A stretch of DNA of 21,890 nucleotides from JAWCQZ01 sp964486625 (GCA_964486625.1 CAZANW010000035.1:1-21890); one strand, 5' to 3'; positions 14,284-21,727 are shown, counted from the first letter of the stretch. Numbers and translations: made by a program. The notes: generated by a model from the letters alone, not told the origin.

Positions 14284-15069
14284 ATGGTCGAACAGGCGCA
14301 ACCCAAGCCGAAGGAGCGGACCGGGGAGGTCCTCCTCCGCATCCTGGAGGTGTGCCGCGCCGCCGAGGCGCAGGCCTCCGACCCCTTCCAGGTGGACGTG
14401 GTCGCCCTCTTCGACCGGCTGCGGCCGCTCCTGCCGAAACTGGAGAGCCCCGAGGAGCTCCGGATGGACGGGGAGGCGGTGTGGCGCATCGCCCGCATCG
14501 TCTACGGCCAGGGGAGCTGGCTCCAGTCCCGGGCCGCCCTCCTCTACTTCGACCCCCTGGTAACCCTCCTGAAAATCGAGGCCATGGGGGTGGACGACCT
14601 CGCCGAGGCCCTCGCCCGGGCGTGGCGCCCCGTGGTGGAGGCGGAGGCGGCCTCACCGGGGCAGGTGGAGGCGGGGGTGGCCTACTGGCTCGGGCGGCCC
14701 GCCCGTGGGCCCGGGGCGGGAATCCCGGCGGGCCCGGCCCCGGCCGAGCCCGGCTCGGTGGATGCGGCGGTCCTGGCCGAGATGGGGTTCGGGAGCCCCG
14801 GGGCCTTCCGGGAGGCCCTGCGGGAGCTCCAAGCGGAATTGAAGGAGGCCCAGGGAGACGACTACTACGCGTTCGTGCGAAGCGGGGGGTTCCAGGAGAC
14901 GGTCCGGCGAGCCTACCTCCTGGCCTTCCTCGCCACCCATGGCCTCGCCGACATCGAGGCGGACCCCATCGAGGAGCGGGTCACGGTGAAGCCTGTGGAG
15001 CGGCCCCGGAGAAGGGGCGTCGGGAGTTCGGTGGTCGTCTCCTTGGCCGGGGAGACCGGGGAGGGATGA
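14284..15069 (+). CDS. Unknown helical protein, candidate SMC partner
   Basis: 261 aa, family not recognised. Seen: an all-helical N-terminal half (10-125) with DPFQVDVVALFDRLRPLLPKL, a Gly/Pro/Ala linker (about 135-158), then a second helical domain (159-225) with FREALRELQAELKEA and YAFVRSGGFQETVRRAYLL. The end is AFLATHGLADIEADPIEERVTVKP plus a basic tail. Two helical domains joined by a flexible linker, with a final small winged-helix-like segment, is the layout of kleisins that bridge SMC heads. No sequence signature proves this. It lies 67 bp after the SMC gene and overlaps the next gene by ATGATG. Confidence 0.7.
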   Translation: MVEQAQPKPKERTGEVLLRILEVCRAAEAQASDPFQVDVVALFDRLRPLLPKLESPEELRMDGEAVWRIARIVYGQGSWLQSRAALLYFDPLVTLLKIEAMGVDDLAEALARAWRPVVEAEAASPGQVEAGVAYWLGRPARGPGAGIPAGPAPAEPGSVDAAVLAEMGFGSPGAFREALRELQAELKEAQGDDYYAFVRSGGFQETVRRAYLLAFLATHGLADIEADPIEERVTVKPVERPRRRGVGSSVVVSLAGETGEG

Positions 15070-15593
15070 TGCTCCCGGAGTTGGAGCGGGCCCTCTACTA
15101 CACCCTGGAGCATTACGGCCTCGGCCTCCTGGAGATGCTCGGCCGGCCCGCTCCACGGCTCAGGCTGAAATCGGTCCGCCTTCTCCCCCTGGGCCCCGTG
15201 GAGCCCGGGTTCCTGGCGAAAGTCGAGGCACGGCTGAAGAGGGACTTCGGCCTCTCCTCGGCGCGGGAGGATCCGGGGGAGGCGGGGGCTTTCCTGGTCC
15301 GGAATGCCTTTTTCGTTCCCCGGGCTCTCCGGCTGCTGGCGGAACGGAGGCGGAGGGAGGGCGAGGCGCTCCTCGTGGTCACCCCCCATCCCCTCGCCCT
15401 TCTCCCCCCGGTGGGGGCCGTGGAGCTCCTGCGGGGCTTCTACCTCCTGCTGGGGCTCGCGGTCCCGCCGCAGCGCGTCGCGTTCGTCACCACCCTGGAG
15501 GGGCGGCTGAAGCCGGGCCGGGTCGCGGAGACTGCGGCCCACGAGGTGGCCCACCTCAAGGGCATCCACGGCTGGCCGATGTATCGGCGCTGA
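15066..15593 (+). CDS. Archaemetzincin-like zinc protease, C-terminally short
   Basis: 175 aa, start ATG 15066 overlapping the previous stop. Seen: VRLLPLGPVEPGFLAKVEARLKRDFG (37-62) as in archaemetzincin N-termini, the central LLVVTPHPLALL strand, AFVTTLEGRL, and the zinc motif HEVAHLKGIHG (His159, Glu160, His163, His168). The metzincin consensus HExxHxxGxxH would put the third His one residue later, and the Cys-rich zinc site that normally follows (CxxxxCxM and a distal CxxC) is missing: the protein stops six residues after His168. So it may be a divergent or inactivated member. The last 45 bp before the duplicated DUF63 unit show no remaining coding sequence that I can join to it. Confidence 0.65.
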   Translation: MMLPELERALYYTLEHYGLGLLEMLGRPAPRLRLKSVRLLPLGPVEPGFLAKVEARLKRDFGLSSAREDPGEAGAFLVRNAFFVPRALRLLAERRRREGEALLVVTPHPLALLPPVGAVELLRGFYLLLGLAVPPQRVAFVTTLEGRLKPGRVAETAAHEVAHLKGIHGWPMYRR

Positions 15594-15594
15594 C

Positions 15595-15614
15595 GCGGTC
15601 CTCGCTTCGCTCGG
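15595..15614. repeat. Copy 1 of a 20-bp motif shared with 21750-21769
   Basis: GCGGTCCTCGCTTCGCTCGG; the second copy differs only at the thirteenth base (G). It begins 2 bp after the protease stop. The sharing of 19 of 20 bases between two distant intergenic sites suggests a dispersed REP-like element. Confidence 0.5.
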
Positions 15615-15637
15615 GCCCGGGCGCGGAAGAGTGCGTG

Positions 15638-16513
15638 CCGGGCAACCTTATTTAGGCACCCCCGCACTCCCGCCATGGGCATCCAGGAGTGGCTCTACGA
15701 CACCTACATCGCGCAGTTCGTCTGCGACGCGAAGAACATCCCGCCCGGGTGCGTCCCCGCCTTCAACCCGGTGGACACCGCCACCTACGCCCTCGCCCTC
15801 GGCGCGGCCCTCTACGGGGTCTACAAACTGCTGCGGAAGTGGGAGGTGAAAATCGACGCCGGGTTCGTCCTCGCCACGACCCCCTACGTGCTGGCGGGCT
15901 CCTCCCTCCGGGTGGTGGAGGACTCCGGGGCGCTCAAGAACACCGACGCGGCCTACCTCGTCATCACCCCCCTCATCTACTTCACGGTCTTCTTCGGGAC
16001 GGTGGTCCCGCTCCTCGTCTCGCTGAAACTCCAGCGGGCGGGAAAAATCAAGGACTACAAGAGGGCCTACGGCGGCTTCGGCCTCGCGTGGGGGCTTGCG
16101 AGCCTCGGCCTCGTGGCGGCCCTGGCGCCGGTCCGGAACGCGTGGGTCCTCGCCTTCGCCGTCGGGACCGGGGTCGCCGCCGGGCTCGCCGTGACGGCCG
16201 TGGGCCGGAAAATCCCGAAGGCCTCCTTCCTCGCCCCGTGGACCTCGGGGGCGGTCCTCGGGGCCCACACGATTGACGCGGCGTCGAGTTTCGCGGGCAT
16301 CGGCTATCTGCGCTACGTCTCGGAGGACGTGGTGGAGAGCGCGCTCATCAACGCCACCGGGACCGCGGCCTCGAGCTTCGCGATGAAGTGGGTCGTCCTG
16401 GTGCCGGTCCTCTACCTGGTCAAGAAGTCGTTCAAGCCGGAGGAGGAGGGGATGAAGAACCTGGTGCTGCTGGCGATTCTGATTCTCGGGCTGGCGCCGG
16501 GATTGAGGAACAC
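15638..16513 (+). repeat. Direct repeat, copy 1 (876 bp, includes DUF63 gene and promoter)
   Basis: Matches 16600-17475 at a constant offset of 962 bp, with no difference seen by eye and identical translations. It starts just upstream of the TATA box and ends inside the last codons of the gene. Flanks on both sides differ. Confidence 0.9.
15647..15654 (+). promoter_or_regulatory. TATA box of DUF63 copy 1
   Basis: CTTATTTA with upstream GGGCAAC, centre about 24 nt before ATG 15675, so the gene is probably leaderless. The same box is present in copy 2 at 16609-16616. Confidence 0.65.
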
Positions 16514-16538
16514 GCTGCGGATTGCTTTCGGGACCTGA
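15675..16538 (+). CDS. DUF63 family membrane protein, copy 1
   Basis: 287 aa archaeal integral membrane protein of unknown function. Seen: an N-terminal segment with two Cys (FVCDAKNIPPGCVPAFNPVDT), then about seven to eight hydrophobic helices. DUF63-like phrases are FNPVDTATYALALG, KIDAGFVLATTPYVLAGSSLRVVEDS and GAHTIDAASSF. It ends NTLRIAFGT. The start is fixed by the TATA spacing and by the identical second copy. It has its own promoter and follows the protease-like gene by 81 bp. The last nine codons differ from copy 2, whereas everything before is identical. Confidence 0.88.
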   Translation: MGIQEWLYDTYIAQFVCDAKNIPPGCVPAFNPVDTATYALALGAALYGVYKLLRKWEVKIDAGFVLATTPYVLAGSSLRVVEDSGALKNTDAAYLVITPLIYFTVFFGTVVPLLVSLKLQRAGKIKDYKRAYGGFGLAWGLASLGLVAALAPVRNAWVLAFAVGTGVAAGLAVTAVGRKIPKASFLAPWTSGAVLGAHTIDAASSFAGIGYLRYVSEDVVESALINATGTAASSFAMKWVVLVPVLYLVKKSFKPEEEGMKNLVLLAILILGLAPGLRNTLRIAFGT

Positions 16539-16599
16539 GGCCTTTCCGCCCCGCGCGGGACCTCCCGGGCCGGCCTCCCTCCGGACGGGGGCCGCACGA

Positions 16600-17475
16600 C
16601 CGGGCAACCTTATTTAGGCACCCCCGCACTCCCGCCATGGGCATCCAGGAGTGGCTCTACGACACCTACATCGCGCAGTTCGTCTGCGACGCGAAGAACA
16701 TCCCGCCCGGGTGCGTCCCCGCCTTCAACCCGGTGGACACCGCCACCTACGCCCTCGCCCTCGGCGCGGCCCTCTACGGGGTCTACAAACTGCTGCGGAA
16801 GTGGGAGGTGAAAATCGACGCCGGGTTCGTCCTCGCCACGACCCCCTACGTGCTGGCGGGCTCCTCCCTCCGGGTGGTGGAGGACTCCGGGGCGCTCAAG
16901 AACACCGACGCGGCCTACCTCGTCATCACCCCCCTCATCTACTTCACGGTCTTCTTCGGGACGGTGGTCCCGCTCCTCGTCTCGCTGAAACTCCAGCGGG
17001 CGGGAAAAATCAAGGACTACAAGAGGGCCTACGGCGGCTTCGGCCTCGCGTGGGGGCTTGCGAGCCTCGGCCTCGTGGCGGCCCTGGCGCCGGTCCGGAA
17101 CGCGTGGGTCCTCGCCTTCGCCGTCGGGACCGGGGTCGCCGCCGGGCTCGCCGTGACGGCCGTGGGCCGGAAAATCCCGAAGGCCTCCTTCCTCGCCCCG
17201 TGGACCTCGGGGGCGGTCCTCGGGGCCCACACGATTGACGCGGCGTCGAGTTTCGCGGGCATCGGCTATCTGCGCTACGTCTCGGAGGACGTGGTGGAGA
17301 GCGCGCTCATCAACGCCACCGGGACCGCGGCCTCGAGCTTCGCGATGAAGTGGGTCGTCCTGGTGCCGGTCCTCTACCTGGTCAAGAAGTCGTTCAAGCC
17401 GGAGGAGGAGGGGATGAAGAACCTGGTGCTGCTGGCGATTCTGATTCTCGGGCTGGCGCCGGGATTGAGGAACAC
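16600..17475 (+). repeat. Direct repeat, copy 2 (876 bp)
   Basis: Second member of the 962-bp-spaced pair. The spacer between copies (16514-16599) contains the end of copy 1 and 61 bp of GC-rich non-coding DNA in which I see no feature. Confidence 0.9.
16609..16616 (+). promoter_or_regulatory. TATA box of DUF63 copy 2
   Basis: CTTATTTA, identical to copy 1 and inside the duplicated segment, centre about 24 nt before ATG 16637. Confidence 0.65.
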
Positions 17476-17500
17476 CCTACGGATGACGTTCGGCGTATAG
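16637..17500 (+). CDS. DUF63 family membrane protein, copy 2
   Basis: 287 aa, identical to copy 1 for the first 283 residues, then MTFGV instead of IAFGT. The reading frame is open far upstream, but the start at 16637 is set by identity with copy 1 and by the duplicated TATA box. At the DNA level the final 27 bases are only about half identical to copy 1 while still encoding a similar peptide. This suggests two older paralogues whose bodies were recently homogenised, rather than one fresh duplication. The function of the family is unknown. Confidence 0.88.
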   Translation: MGIQEWLYDTYIAQFVCDAKNIPPGCVPAFNPVDTATYALALGAALYGVYKLLRKWEVKIDAGFVLATTPYVLAGSSLRVVEDSGALKNTDAAYLVITPLIYFTVFFGTVVPLLVSLKLQRAGKIKDYKRAYGGFGLAWGLASLGLVAALAPVRNAWVLAFAVGTGVAAGLAVTAVGRKIPKASFLAPWTSGAVLGAHTIDAASSFAGIGYLRYVSEDVVESALINATGTAASSFAMKWVVLVPVLYLVKKSFKPEEEGMKNLVLLAILILGLAPGLRNTLRMTFGV

Positions 17501-17522
17501 GTCCAGCCACCCCGGAAACCTC

Positions 17523-17744
17523 ATGGGAGGGGAGCGCCGACCGGTGGCCATGGGCATCTCCGCCGAGGAACTCGACCCCCGGCTCCTCCAAGCCGTCGTG
17601 GACAAGGTGTGGGGCAAGGAGACGGTGGTCCGCCTCAAGTTCGAGAAGTTCGAGGCGGCCCTCGGCGACCTGCGCGTGGAACTCGACGGCGACCTCCGCA
17701 TCAAGGTGACCCTCGGGGAACGTGCGAAACCCGCGGCCCCTTAG
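17523..17744 (+). CDS. Small unknown protein
   Basis: 73 aa from ATG 17523, or 64 aa from ATG 17550 (MGISAEELDPRLLQAVVDKV). Seen: a short N-terminal helix, then KETVVRLKFEKFEAALGDLRVELDGDLRIKVTLGER, an alternating charged/hydrophobic pattern that predicts a small beta sheet. No family recognised. It starts 22 bp after DUF63 copy 2. Its stop overlaps the stop of the opposing SDR gene by 4 bp. Confidence 0.5.
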   Translation: MGGERRPVAMGISAEELDPRLLQAVVDKVWGKETVVRLKFEKFEAALGDLRVELDGDLRIKVTLGERAKPAAP

Positions 17745-18493
17745 AGCCGCTTGCGGTCCACCATCAGCCCGCCGTCCACCAGGAGAACCGCGCCGGTGAC
17801 CCACCCCGCCTCGTCGGAGGCGAGGAAGAGCGCCGCGCGGGCCACCTCTTCCGGCCAGCCTGGGTAGGCGCCGAGGGCGGGCCGCTTCTTCGGGTCGCGG
17901 CCGGGCGTGAACTGGTGCGACAGGATGCCGGGCAGGAGGCAGTTCACCCGGATGTTCTTCCGAAGGAGGTCCCCGGCGGCGCTCTGGGTCAGCGCGACGA
18001 CGCCCGCCTTGGTGGCGTTGTAGGCCGCCAAGCCGGTGACAGGAAAGCCGCCGCCGTAGGCCGCCGACATGTTCACGATGGAGCCGCCCCCGCGCCTCTC
18101 CAGGAACTCCACGGCGCACCGGGTGGTGAGGAAGACAGTCCGGAGGTTGAGGGCGACCATCTCGTCGAATGTGGCGGGGTCGGTCCGCTCCACCGGTTTC
18201 GGGGCGAACCCACCCGCCGAGTTCACCACGATGTCGAGGCCGCCGTAGGCATTCTCCGCTTTGGCGAAGAGGTCCAACACCGCCCCCTCCCGGGTCAAGT
18301 CGGTCGGAACGGCCACCGCCTCCCCGCCGCGCTGCCTCGCCATCTCCGCGGTCTCCTCGACGCGCGCCGCGGTCCGGGCCGCGACGACCACCCGGGCCCC
18401 CTCCTCCGCGAAGAGGACCGCGGTGGCCCGGCCGATGCCGGAGCCCGCCCCCGCCACCACCGCCACCTTTCCGCGGAGCCGTCCCGGGGCCAT
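17741..18493 (-). CDS. Short-chain dehydrogenase/reductase (SDR)
   Basis: 250 aa NAD(P)-dependent oxidoreductase of the classical SDR family. Seen: cofactor motif GAGSGIG (15-21), VNSAGG (91-96, the NNAG position), Asn117, Ser144 in VNMSAAY, and the catalytic pair Tyr159 and Lys163 (YNATK), then PGI (187-189) and a C-terminal GxVLLVDGGL. Ser144 is 15 residues before Tyr159, slightly more than usual, so the exact catalytic Ser alignment is uncertain. Substrate unknown. It is transcribed divergently from the flavin reductase-like gene from a shared symmetric promoter and is probably leaderless. Confidence 0.9.
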   Translation of the reverse strand: MAPGRLRGKVAVVAGAGSGIGRATAVLFAEEGARVVVAARTAARVEETAEMARQRGGEAVAVPTDLTREGAVLDLFAKAENAYGGLDIVVNSAGGFAPKPVERTDPATFDEMVALNLRTVFLTTRCAVEFLERRGGGSIVNMSAAYGGGFPVTGLAAYNATKAGVVALTQSAAGDLLRKNIRVNCLLPGILSHQFTPGRDPKKRPALGAYPGWPEEVARAALFLASDEAGWVTGAVLLVDGGLMVDRKRL

Positions 18494-18516
18494 GACGACC
18501 TCTGGGGAGGCCCGGA

Positions 18517-18531
18517 CTTAACCTTTTTAAG
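18517..18531. promoter_or_regulatory. Bidirectional symmetric promoter CTTAA-N5-TTAAG
   Basis: CTTAACCTTTTTAAG reads as a TATA-type element on both strands. Its centre (18524) is 31 nt from the SDR start (18493) and 30 nt from the flavin reductase start (18554). One element therefore appears to fire both divergent leaderless genes. Confidence 0.65.
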
Positions 18532-18553
18532 ACCCCCTTCGCCATCCGGCGCC

Positions 18554-19057
18554 ATGGCAACTCCCGCGGCGGGCGCCCAGTTCACGAGCCAGGAGTTCCG
18601 GAGGGTGATGGGGAACTTCGCCACCGGGGTCGCCGTGGTCACCACCCGGGCCGGGAGCGCGCCCCAGGGGCTGACGGTGAACGCCTTCTCCTCCCTCTCC
18701 CTCGCGCCCCCCCTGGTCCTCGTCTGCATCGACAAGAGCGTGAACTCCCACGGCGCCATCGCCCAGAGCGGAATCTTCGCCGTCAACATCCTGGCCCGGG
18801 ACCAGGAACCGCTCTCCCAGCGGTTCGCCGACAAGGCGTGGGAGGGGCGGAGGTTCGAGGGGCTCGCCATCCGGACGGCGGCCACCGGGGCCCCCATCCT
18901 CGACGGGGTCGTCGCCTACATCGACTGCCGGGTGGCCTCGGCCCTGGAGGGGGGCGACCACACGATTTTCGTGGGCAAGGTGGAGGCCCTGAAGGTCCAG
19001 CGGGAGGCGGAGCCGCTCCTCTTCTTCCGGGGCAGATACGCCCGGCTGGAGGCGTGA
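18554..19057 (+). CDS. Flavin reductase-like, FMN-binding protein
   Basis: 167 aa of the flavin reductase-like domain family (split barrel). Seen: FRRVMGNFATGVAVVTTR (15-32), the conserved GLTVNAFSSLSLAPPLVLVCI, FAVNILARDQEPLSQRFA, a substrate-side region GAPILDGVVAYIDCRV, and GDHTIFVGKVEAL with the family's GDH(T) motif. Such proteins bind FMN and reduce flavin with NAD(P)H, often supplying a monooxygenase, though no partner oxygenase is seen here. The stop overlaps the next ATG (TGATG). Confidence 0.9.
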   Translation: MATPAAGAQFTSQEFRRVMGNFATGVAVVTTRAGSAPQGLTVNAFSSLSLAPPLVLVCIDKSVNSHGAIAQSGIFAVNILARDQEPLSQRFADKAWEGRRFEGLAIRTAATGAPILDGVVAYIDCRVASALEGGDHTIFVGKVEALKVQREAEPLLFFRGRYARLEA

Positions 19058-19245
19058 TGGACCGCGCCGCCGTGGGTTGGACCCTCTGTGCGCTGCTTGT
19101 GTTCGCCGGGGCCTACTTCGCCTTCATCCAGCGGGACCTCCTCTGGGGCGGCTCCTTCATCCTGGCGGGGTGTCTGGGCTACTTCTGGGTCCTCGGGCGG
19201 GCGATGACCGGGCGCGGGTATTGGAGCAACTTCAAGAAATTCTGA
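19057..19245 (+). CDS. Small two-helix membrane protein
   Basis: 62 aa. Seen: two hydrophobic helices (about 7-23 and 29-47) separated by a short polar loop (IQRDLLWGG), then a basic/aromatic tail ending YWSNFKKF. It starts within the TGATG overlap after the flavin reductase-like gene, so it is translationally coupled. Its 3' end overlaps the convergent hydrolase gene by 14 bp. Family not recognised. Confidence 0.6.
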   Translation: MDRAAVGWTLCALLVFAGAYFAFIQRDLLWGGSFILAGCLGYFWVLGRAMTGRGYWSNFKKF

Positions 19246-19876
19246 CCTTCAGGTGCGCCCGCATCCACTCCGCGGCCAACTCCACCGCCCGCCTCCGGTG
19301 GCCCTCCTCCGAGAAGCGGTGGTCGGCTCCGCTCAACACTTGCAGTTCCTTCGTCCCCGGGACCTTTCTCCACAACTCACGCGAGTGCTGGGGCGGGACG
19401 GCCCGGTCCTCGCTCCCGTGGATGAAGAGGGCCGGGCACCGGAGCCGCGCGGCCGCCTCCCGCCCGTCGGCCATCCCGGGCATTTTCGCGGGGGCGGCGA
19501 GGCAGGCCAGCGCCCCGATTCCGCCCTCGGAGGCGACCCGGAGGGAGATGTAGGCCCCGAAGGAGGAGCCGACCAGGCCCACCGGGCCGACTTTCACGAA
19601 CTCCTGGGTCCGAAGGAAGGTCACCGCCGCCCGGAGGTCCCCGAGGCGCCCCTCCCACTCCTTCGGGTCCCCCTGGCTCTCGCCGCAGCCGCGCTGGTCG
19701 AACCGGAGGACCGCCATCCTCCCTTCGAGGGCCCGGGCGAGTTCGGCGATCTTCGCGCTCTCCTTCCCCGACTCGAGGCCGTGGGCGCAGACGACCCCCG
19801 GGCCCGGCCTGCGAGGGAGGTGGAGGATTCCGGCGAGGCGGAGGGGGCCGCTGGGGATGGAAACGCGCCGCTCCAC
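19232..19876 (-). CDS. Alpha/beta hydrolase
   Basis: 214 aa serine hydrolase. Seen: oxyanion region AHGLESGK (31-38), RFDQRGCGESQG (58-69), nucleophile elbow GSSFG with Ser105, acid Asp157 in HGSEDRAVP, and base His186 in GADHRF. This is the DLH/serine aminopeptidase-like short form. It starts at a GTG, 2 bp after the stop of the ABC ATPase gene, and is the third gene of the exporter operon. Its role beside a DrrAB-type exporter may be hydrolysis of an ester or the exported compound; that is inference. Confidence 0.88.
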   Translation of the reverse strand: MERRVSIPSGPLRLAGILHLPRRPGPGVVCAHGLESGKESAKIAELARALEGRMAVLRFDQRGCGESQGDPKEWEGRLGDLRAAVTFLRTQEFVKVGPVGLVGSSFGAYISLRVASEGGIGALACLAAPAKMPGMADGREAAARLRCPALFIHGSEDRAVPPQHSRELWRKVPGTKELQVLSGADHRFSEEGHRRRAVELAAEWMRAHLKVRIS

Positions 19877-19878
19877 GC

Positions 19879-20910
19879 TCAGCGCCCGCGCGCCCGGGCG
19901 AGCCCCTCCCGCATCCTCAGGAACTCCTCGGCGCCCGCGTCCCGCATCTCCCGCCCCGTGTGGTGGAGGAAGACGTCGTCCAGCGTGGGCCTCTTCACCG
20001 TGAGCGACTCCACCCCGGCCCCCGCGCGGCGGGCCGCCTCGACAATCCGGGAAACCGCCCCCTCGCCGTCGGCGGTCCCGATGTGGAGGAAGTCGCCCGC
20101 CGCGGCCACCGTCGCCCCCGGGAGCAGGGAGCGGAGGACCTCCTCGAACTTCGGCCGCGCCCCGGGCGGCGAGAGCCGGACCCGGACCAGGTCACCGCCC
20201 AAATCAGATTTCAGTTTCCCCGGGGGCCCGATGGCCCGGAGGGTCCCGCGGTCAATGATGGCGACCCGGTCGCAGAGTTGGTCGGCCTCCTCCATGTAGT
20301 GGGTCGTCAAAAAGATGGTGTGGCCCCGCTCCCGGAGGAGCCGCACGTAGTCCCAGATGGCCTGGCGGGTCTGGAGGTCGAGGCCCAGGGTGGGCTCGTC
20401 CAGCACCAGGAGTTGGGGCTGGTGGACGAGGCCCGCCGCCAGGTCGGCGCGCTTCCGCATCCCCCCCGAGTAGGTGGCGACCCGGTCGTCGGCCCGGGAG
20501 GTGAGGCCGAAGAGCTCCAGCAGCTCCGCGACCCGCTTCCGGAGGAGGGCCGGCTCGACGTGGAGGAGGCGCCCCTGGAGGAGGAGGTTCTCCCTCCCCG
20601 TGAGGAGGTCGTCCACGGCGATCTCCTGGGCCACGTAGCCGATGGAGTTCCGGACCGCCGCCGGCTCCCGGACGACATCGCGGCCCGCGACAGAGGCGCT
20701 CCCCGAGGTCGGGGGGAGGAGGGTGCAGAGCATCAGGAGCGTCGTCGTCTTCCCGGCCCCGTTGGGCCCCAGGAGGCCGAAAATCTCCCCCGCATCCACG
20801 TCGAAGGAGACCCCCTCGACCGCCCGCACCGGCTCGCCGTTGGCCTTCCGCCTCCGACCGGGGGGTGGGTAGTGCTTCGTGAGGCTCCGGGCCTGGATGA
20901 CCGCGGCCAT
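19879..20910 (-). CDS. ABC-2 type exporter, ATP-binding protein (DrrA-like)
   Basis: 343 aa. Seen: Walker A GPNGAGKTT (48-56), Q-loop Gln95 in YVAQE, signature SGGMRKR (148-154), Walker B LLVLDEP with Asp171-Glu172, and H-loop His204 in TTHYMEEADQL. The C-terminal extension (about 230-343) matches the domain commonly found in drug and antibiotic exporters of this class. Powers the permease encoded immediately upstream (3-bp gap). The basic stretch GRRRKANGEPV (18-28) enlarges the N-terminal loop relative to simple family members. Confidence 0.93.
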   Translation of the reverse strand: MAAVIQARSLTKHYPPPGRRRKANGEPVRAVEGVSFDVDAGEIFGLLGPNGAGKTTTLLMLCTLLPPTSGSASVAGRDVVREPAAVRNSIGYVAQEIAVDDLLTGRENLLLQGRLLHVEPALLRKRVAELLELFGLTSRADDRVATYSGGMRKRADLAAGLVHQPQLLVLDEPTLGLDLQTRQAIWDYVRLLRERGHTIFLTTHYMEEADQLCDRVAIIDRGTLRAIGPPGKLKSDLGGDLVRVRLSPPGARPKFEEVLRSLLPGATVAAAGDFLHIGTADGEGAVSRIVEAARRAGAGVESLTVKRPTLDDVFLHHTGREMRDAGAEEFLRMREGLARARGR

Positions 20911-20913
20911 GGG

Positions 20914-21705
20914 TCACAGGATGGAGAGCTCCGCCCGCTTGGAAAAGAGGCGGGCCGAGAGGGCGACGAGAAAGGCCGCGAAGCCGGCGGTGACCGCGGC
21001 CCCGGGAAGAATGGAGGACCAGACCCACCCCTTCACCAGGAGGGTCCGCATCGGCTCGATGGCGTGGGTCACGGGGTTCAGGAGGGCCATTCCCTGGAGC
21101 CACCCCGGCATGAACTCCAATGGAACCAGCGCGCTGCTGACGAAGAGGAGGGGGAAGGTGAAGAAACTGGTGACCGACCAGAAGGTCTCGGGCTGCCTCG
21201 ACAGGGCGCCAATCACCAGGGAGATGCCCGAGAAGGAGAAGCAGAGGAGGAGGGCGAACACCATCACCAGCAGCGCCCCGGGGACCCCCGTGGCGACCTT
21301 GACCCCCTGAACCAAGGCGAGGAGGAAAATCACCAGCGCCGGGAGCCCCGCCCGGACCGTCTGAGCGAGCATCTTCCCGAGGAGAATCGAGGCCCTCGGA
21401 ATCGGGAGGGCCAGGAGTTTGTTCAGGTAGCCGACGCGCCGGTCCCACACCACGGTCATCCCCGCATAGACCCCGCTGAAGAGCATGGTCATGGCCAGGA
21501 TGCCCGGGGTCATGAAGGCGAGGTAGGTGTCGGCCGGGAAGCCCGGGACCGCCGCGAACCGGGTGAAGAGGTTCCCGAAGAGGACGAGCCAGAAGAGGGG
21601 CTGGACCACCGCCATGGCGATGGAGACCCGGGAGCGGGCGAAGTGGAGGAGCTCGCGCCATGCGACCCAGGCGGCGTCGCGGAGAAGGCCCATCCTCCGA
21701 CTCAC
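20914..21705 (-). CDS. ABC-2 type exporter, permease (DrrB-like)
   Basis: 263 aa. Seen: an N-terminal amphipathic segment (AWVAWRELLHFARSR) followed by six hydrophobic helices, with the ABC-2 motif region LALPIPRASILLGKMLAQTV (101-120), typical of the coupling helix, and FPLLFVSSALVPLEFMPGWLQ (about 187-207). GTG 21705 gives the longest version; ATG 21693 (MGLLRDAAW) is an equally good start. It is the first gene of a three-gene minus-strand operon with the ATPase and hydrolase. Substrate unknown. Confidence 0.9.
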   Translation of the reverse strand: MSRRMGLLRDAAWVAWRELLHFARSRVSIAMAVVQPLFWLVLFGNLFTRFAAVPGFPADTYLAFMTPGILAMTMLFSGVYAGMTVVWDRRVGYLNKLLALPIPRASILLGKMLAQTVRAGLPALVIFLLALVQGVKVATGVPGALLVMVFALLLCFSFSGISLVIGALSRQPETFWSVTSFFTFPLLFVSSALVPLEFMPGWLQGMALLNPVTHAIEPMRTLLVKGWVWSSILPGAAVTAGFAAFLVALSARLFSKRAELSIL

Positions 21706-21727
21706 GGGCCCGACGTATCACCCTGAC

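Noticed and set aside
17609..18553. A long plus-strand extension upstream of the flavin reductase-like gene
   Set aside because: It runs antisense to the SDR gene; the TATA spacing and domain boundary place the start at 18554.
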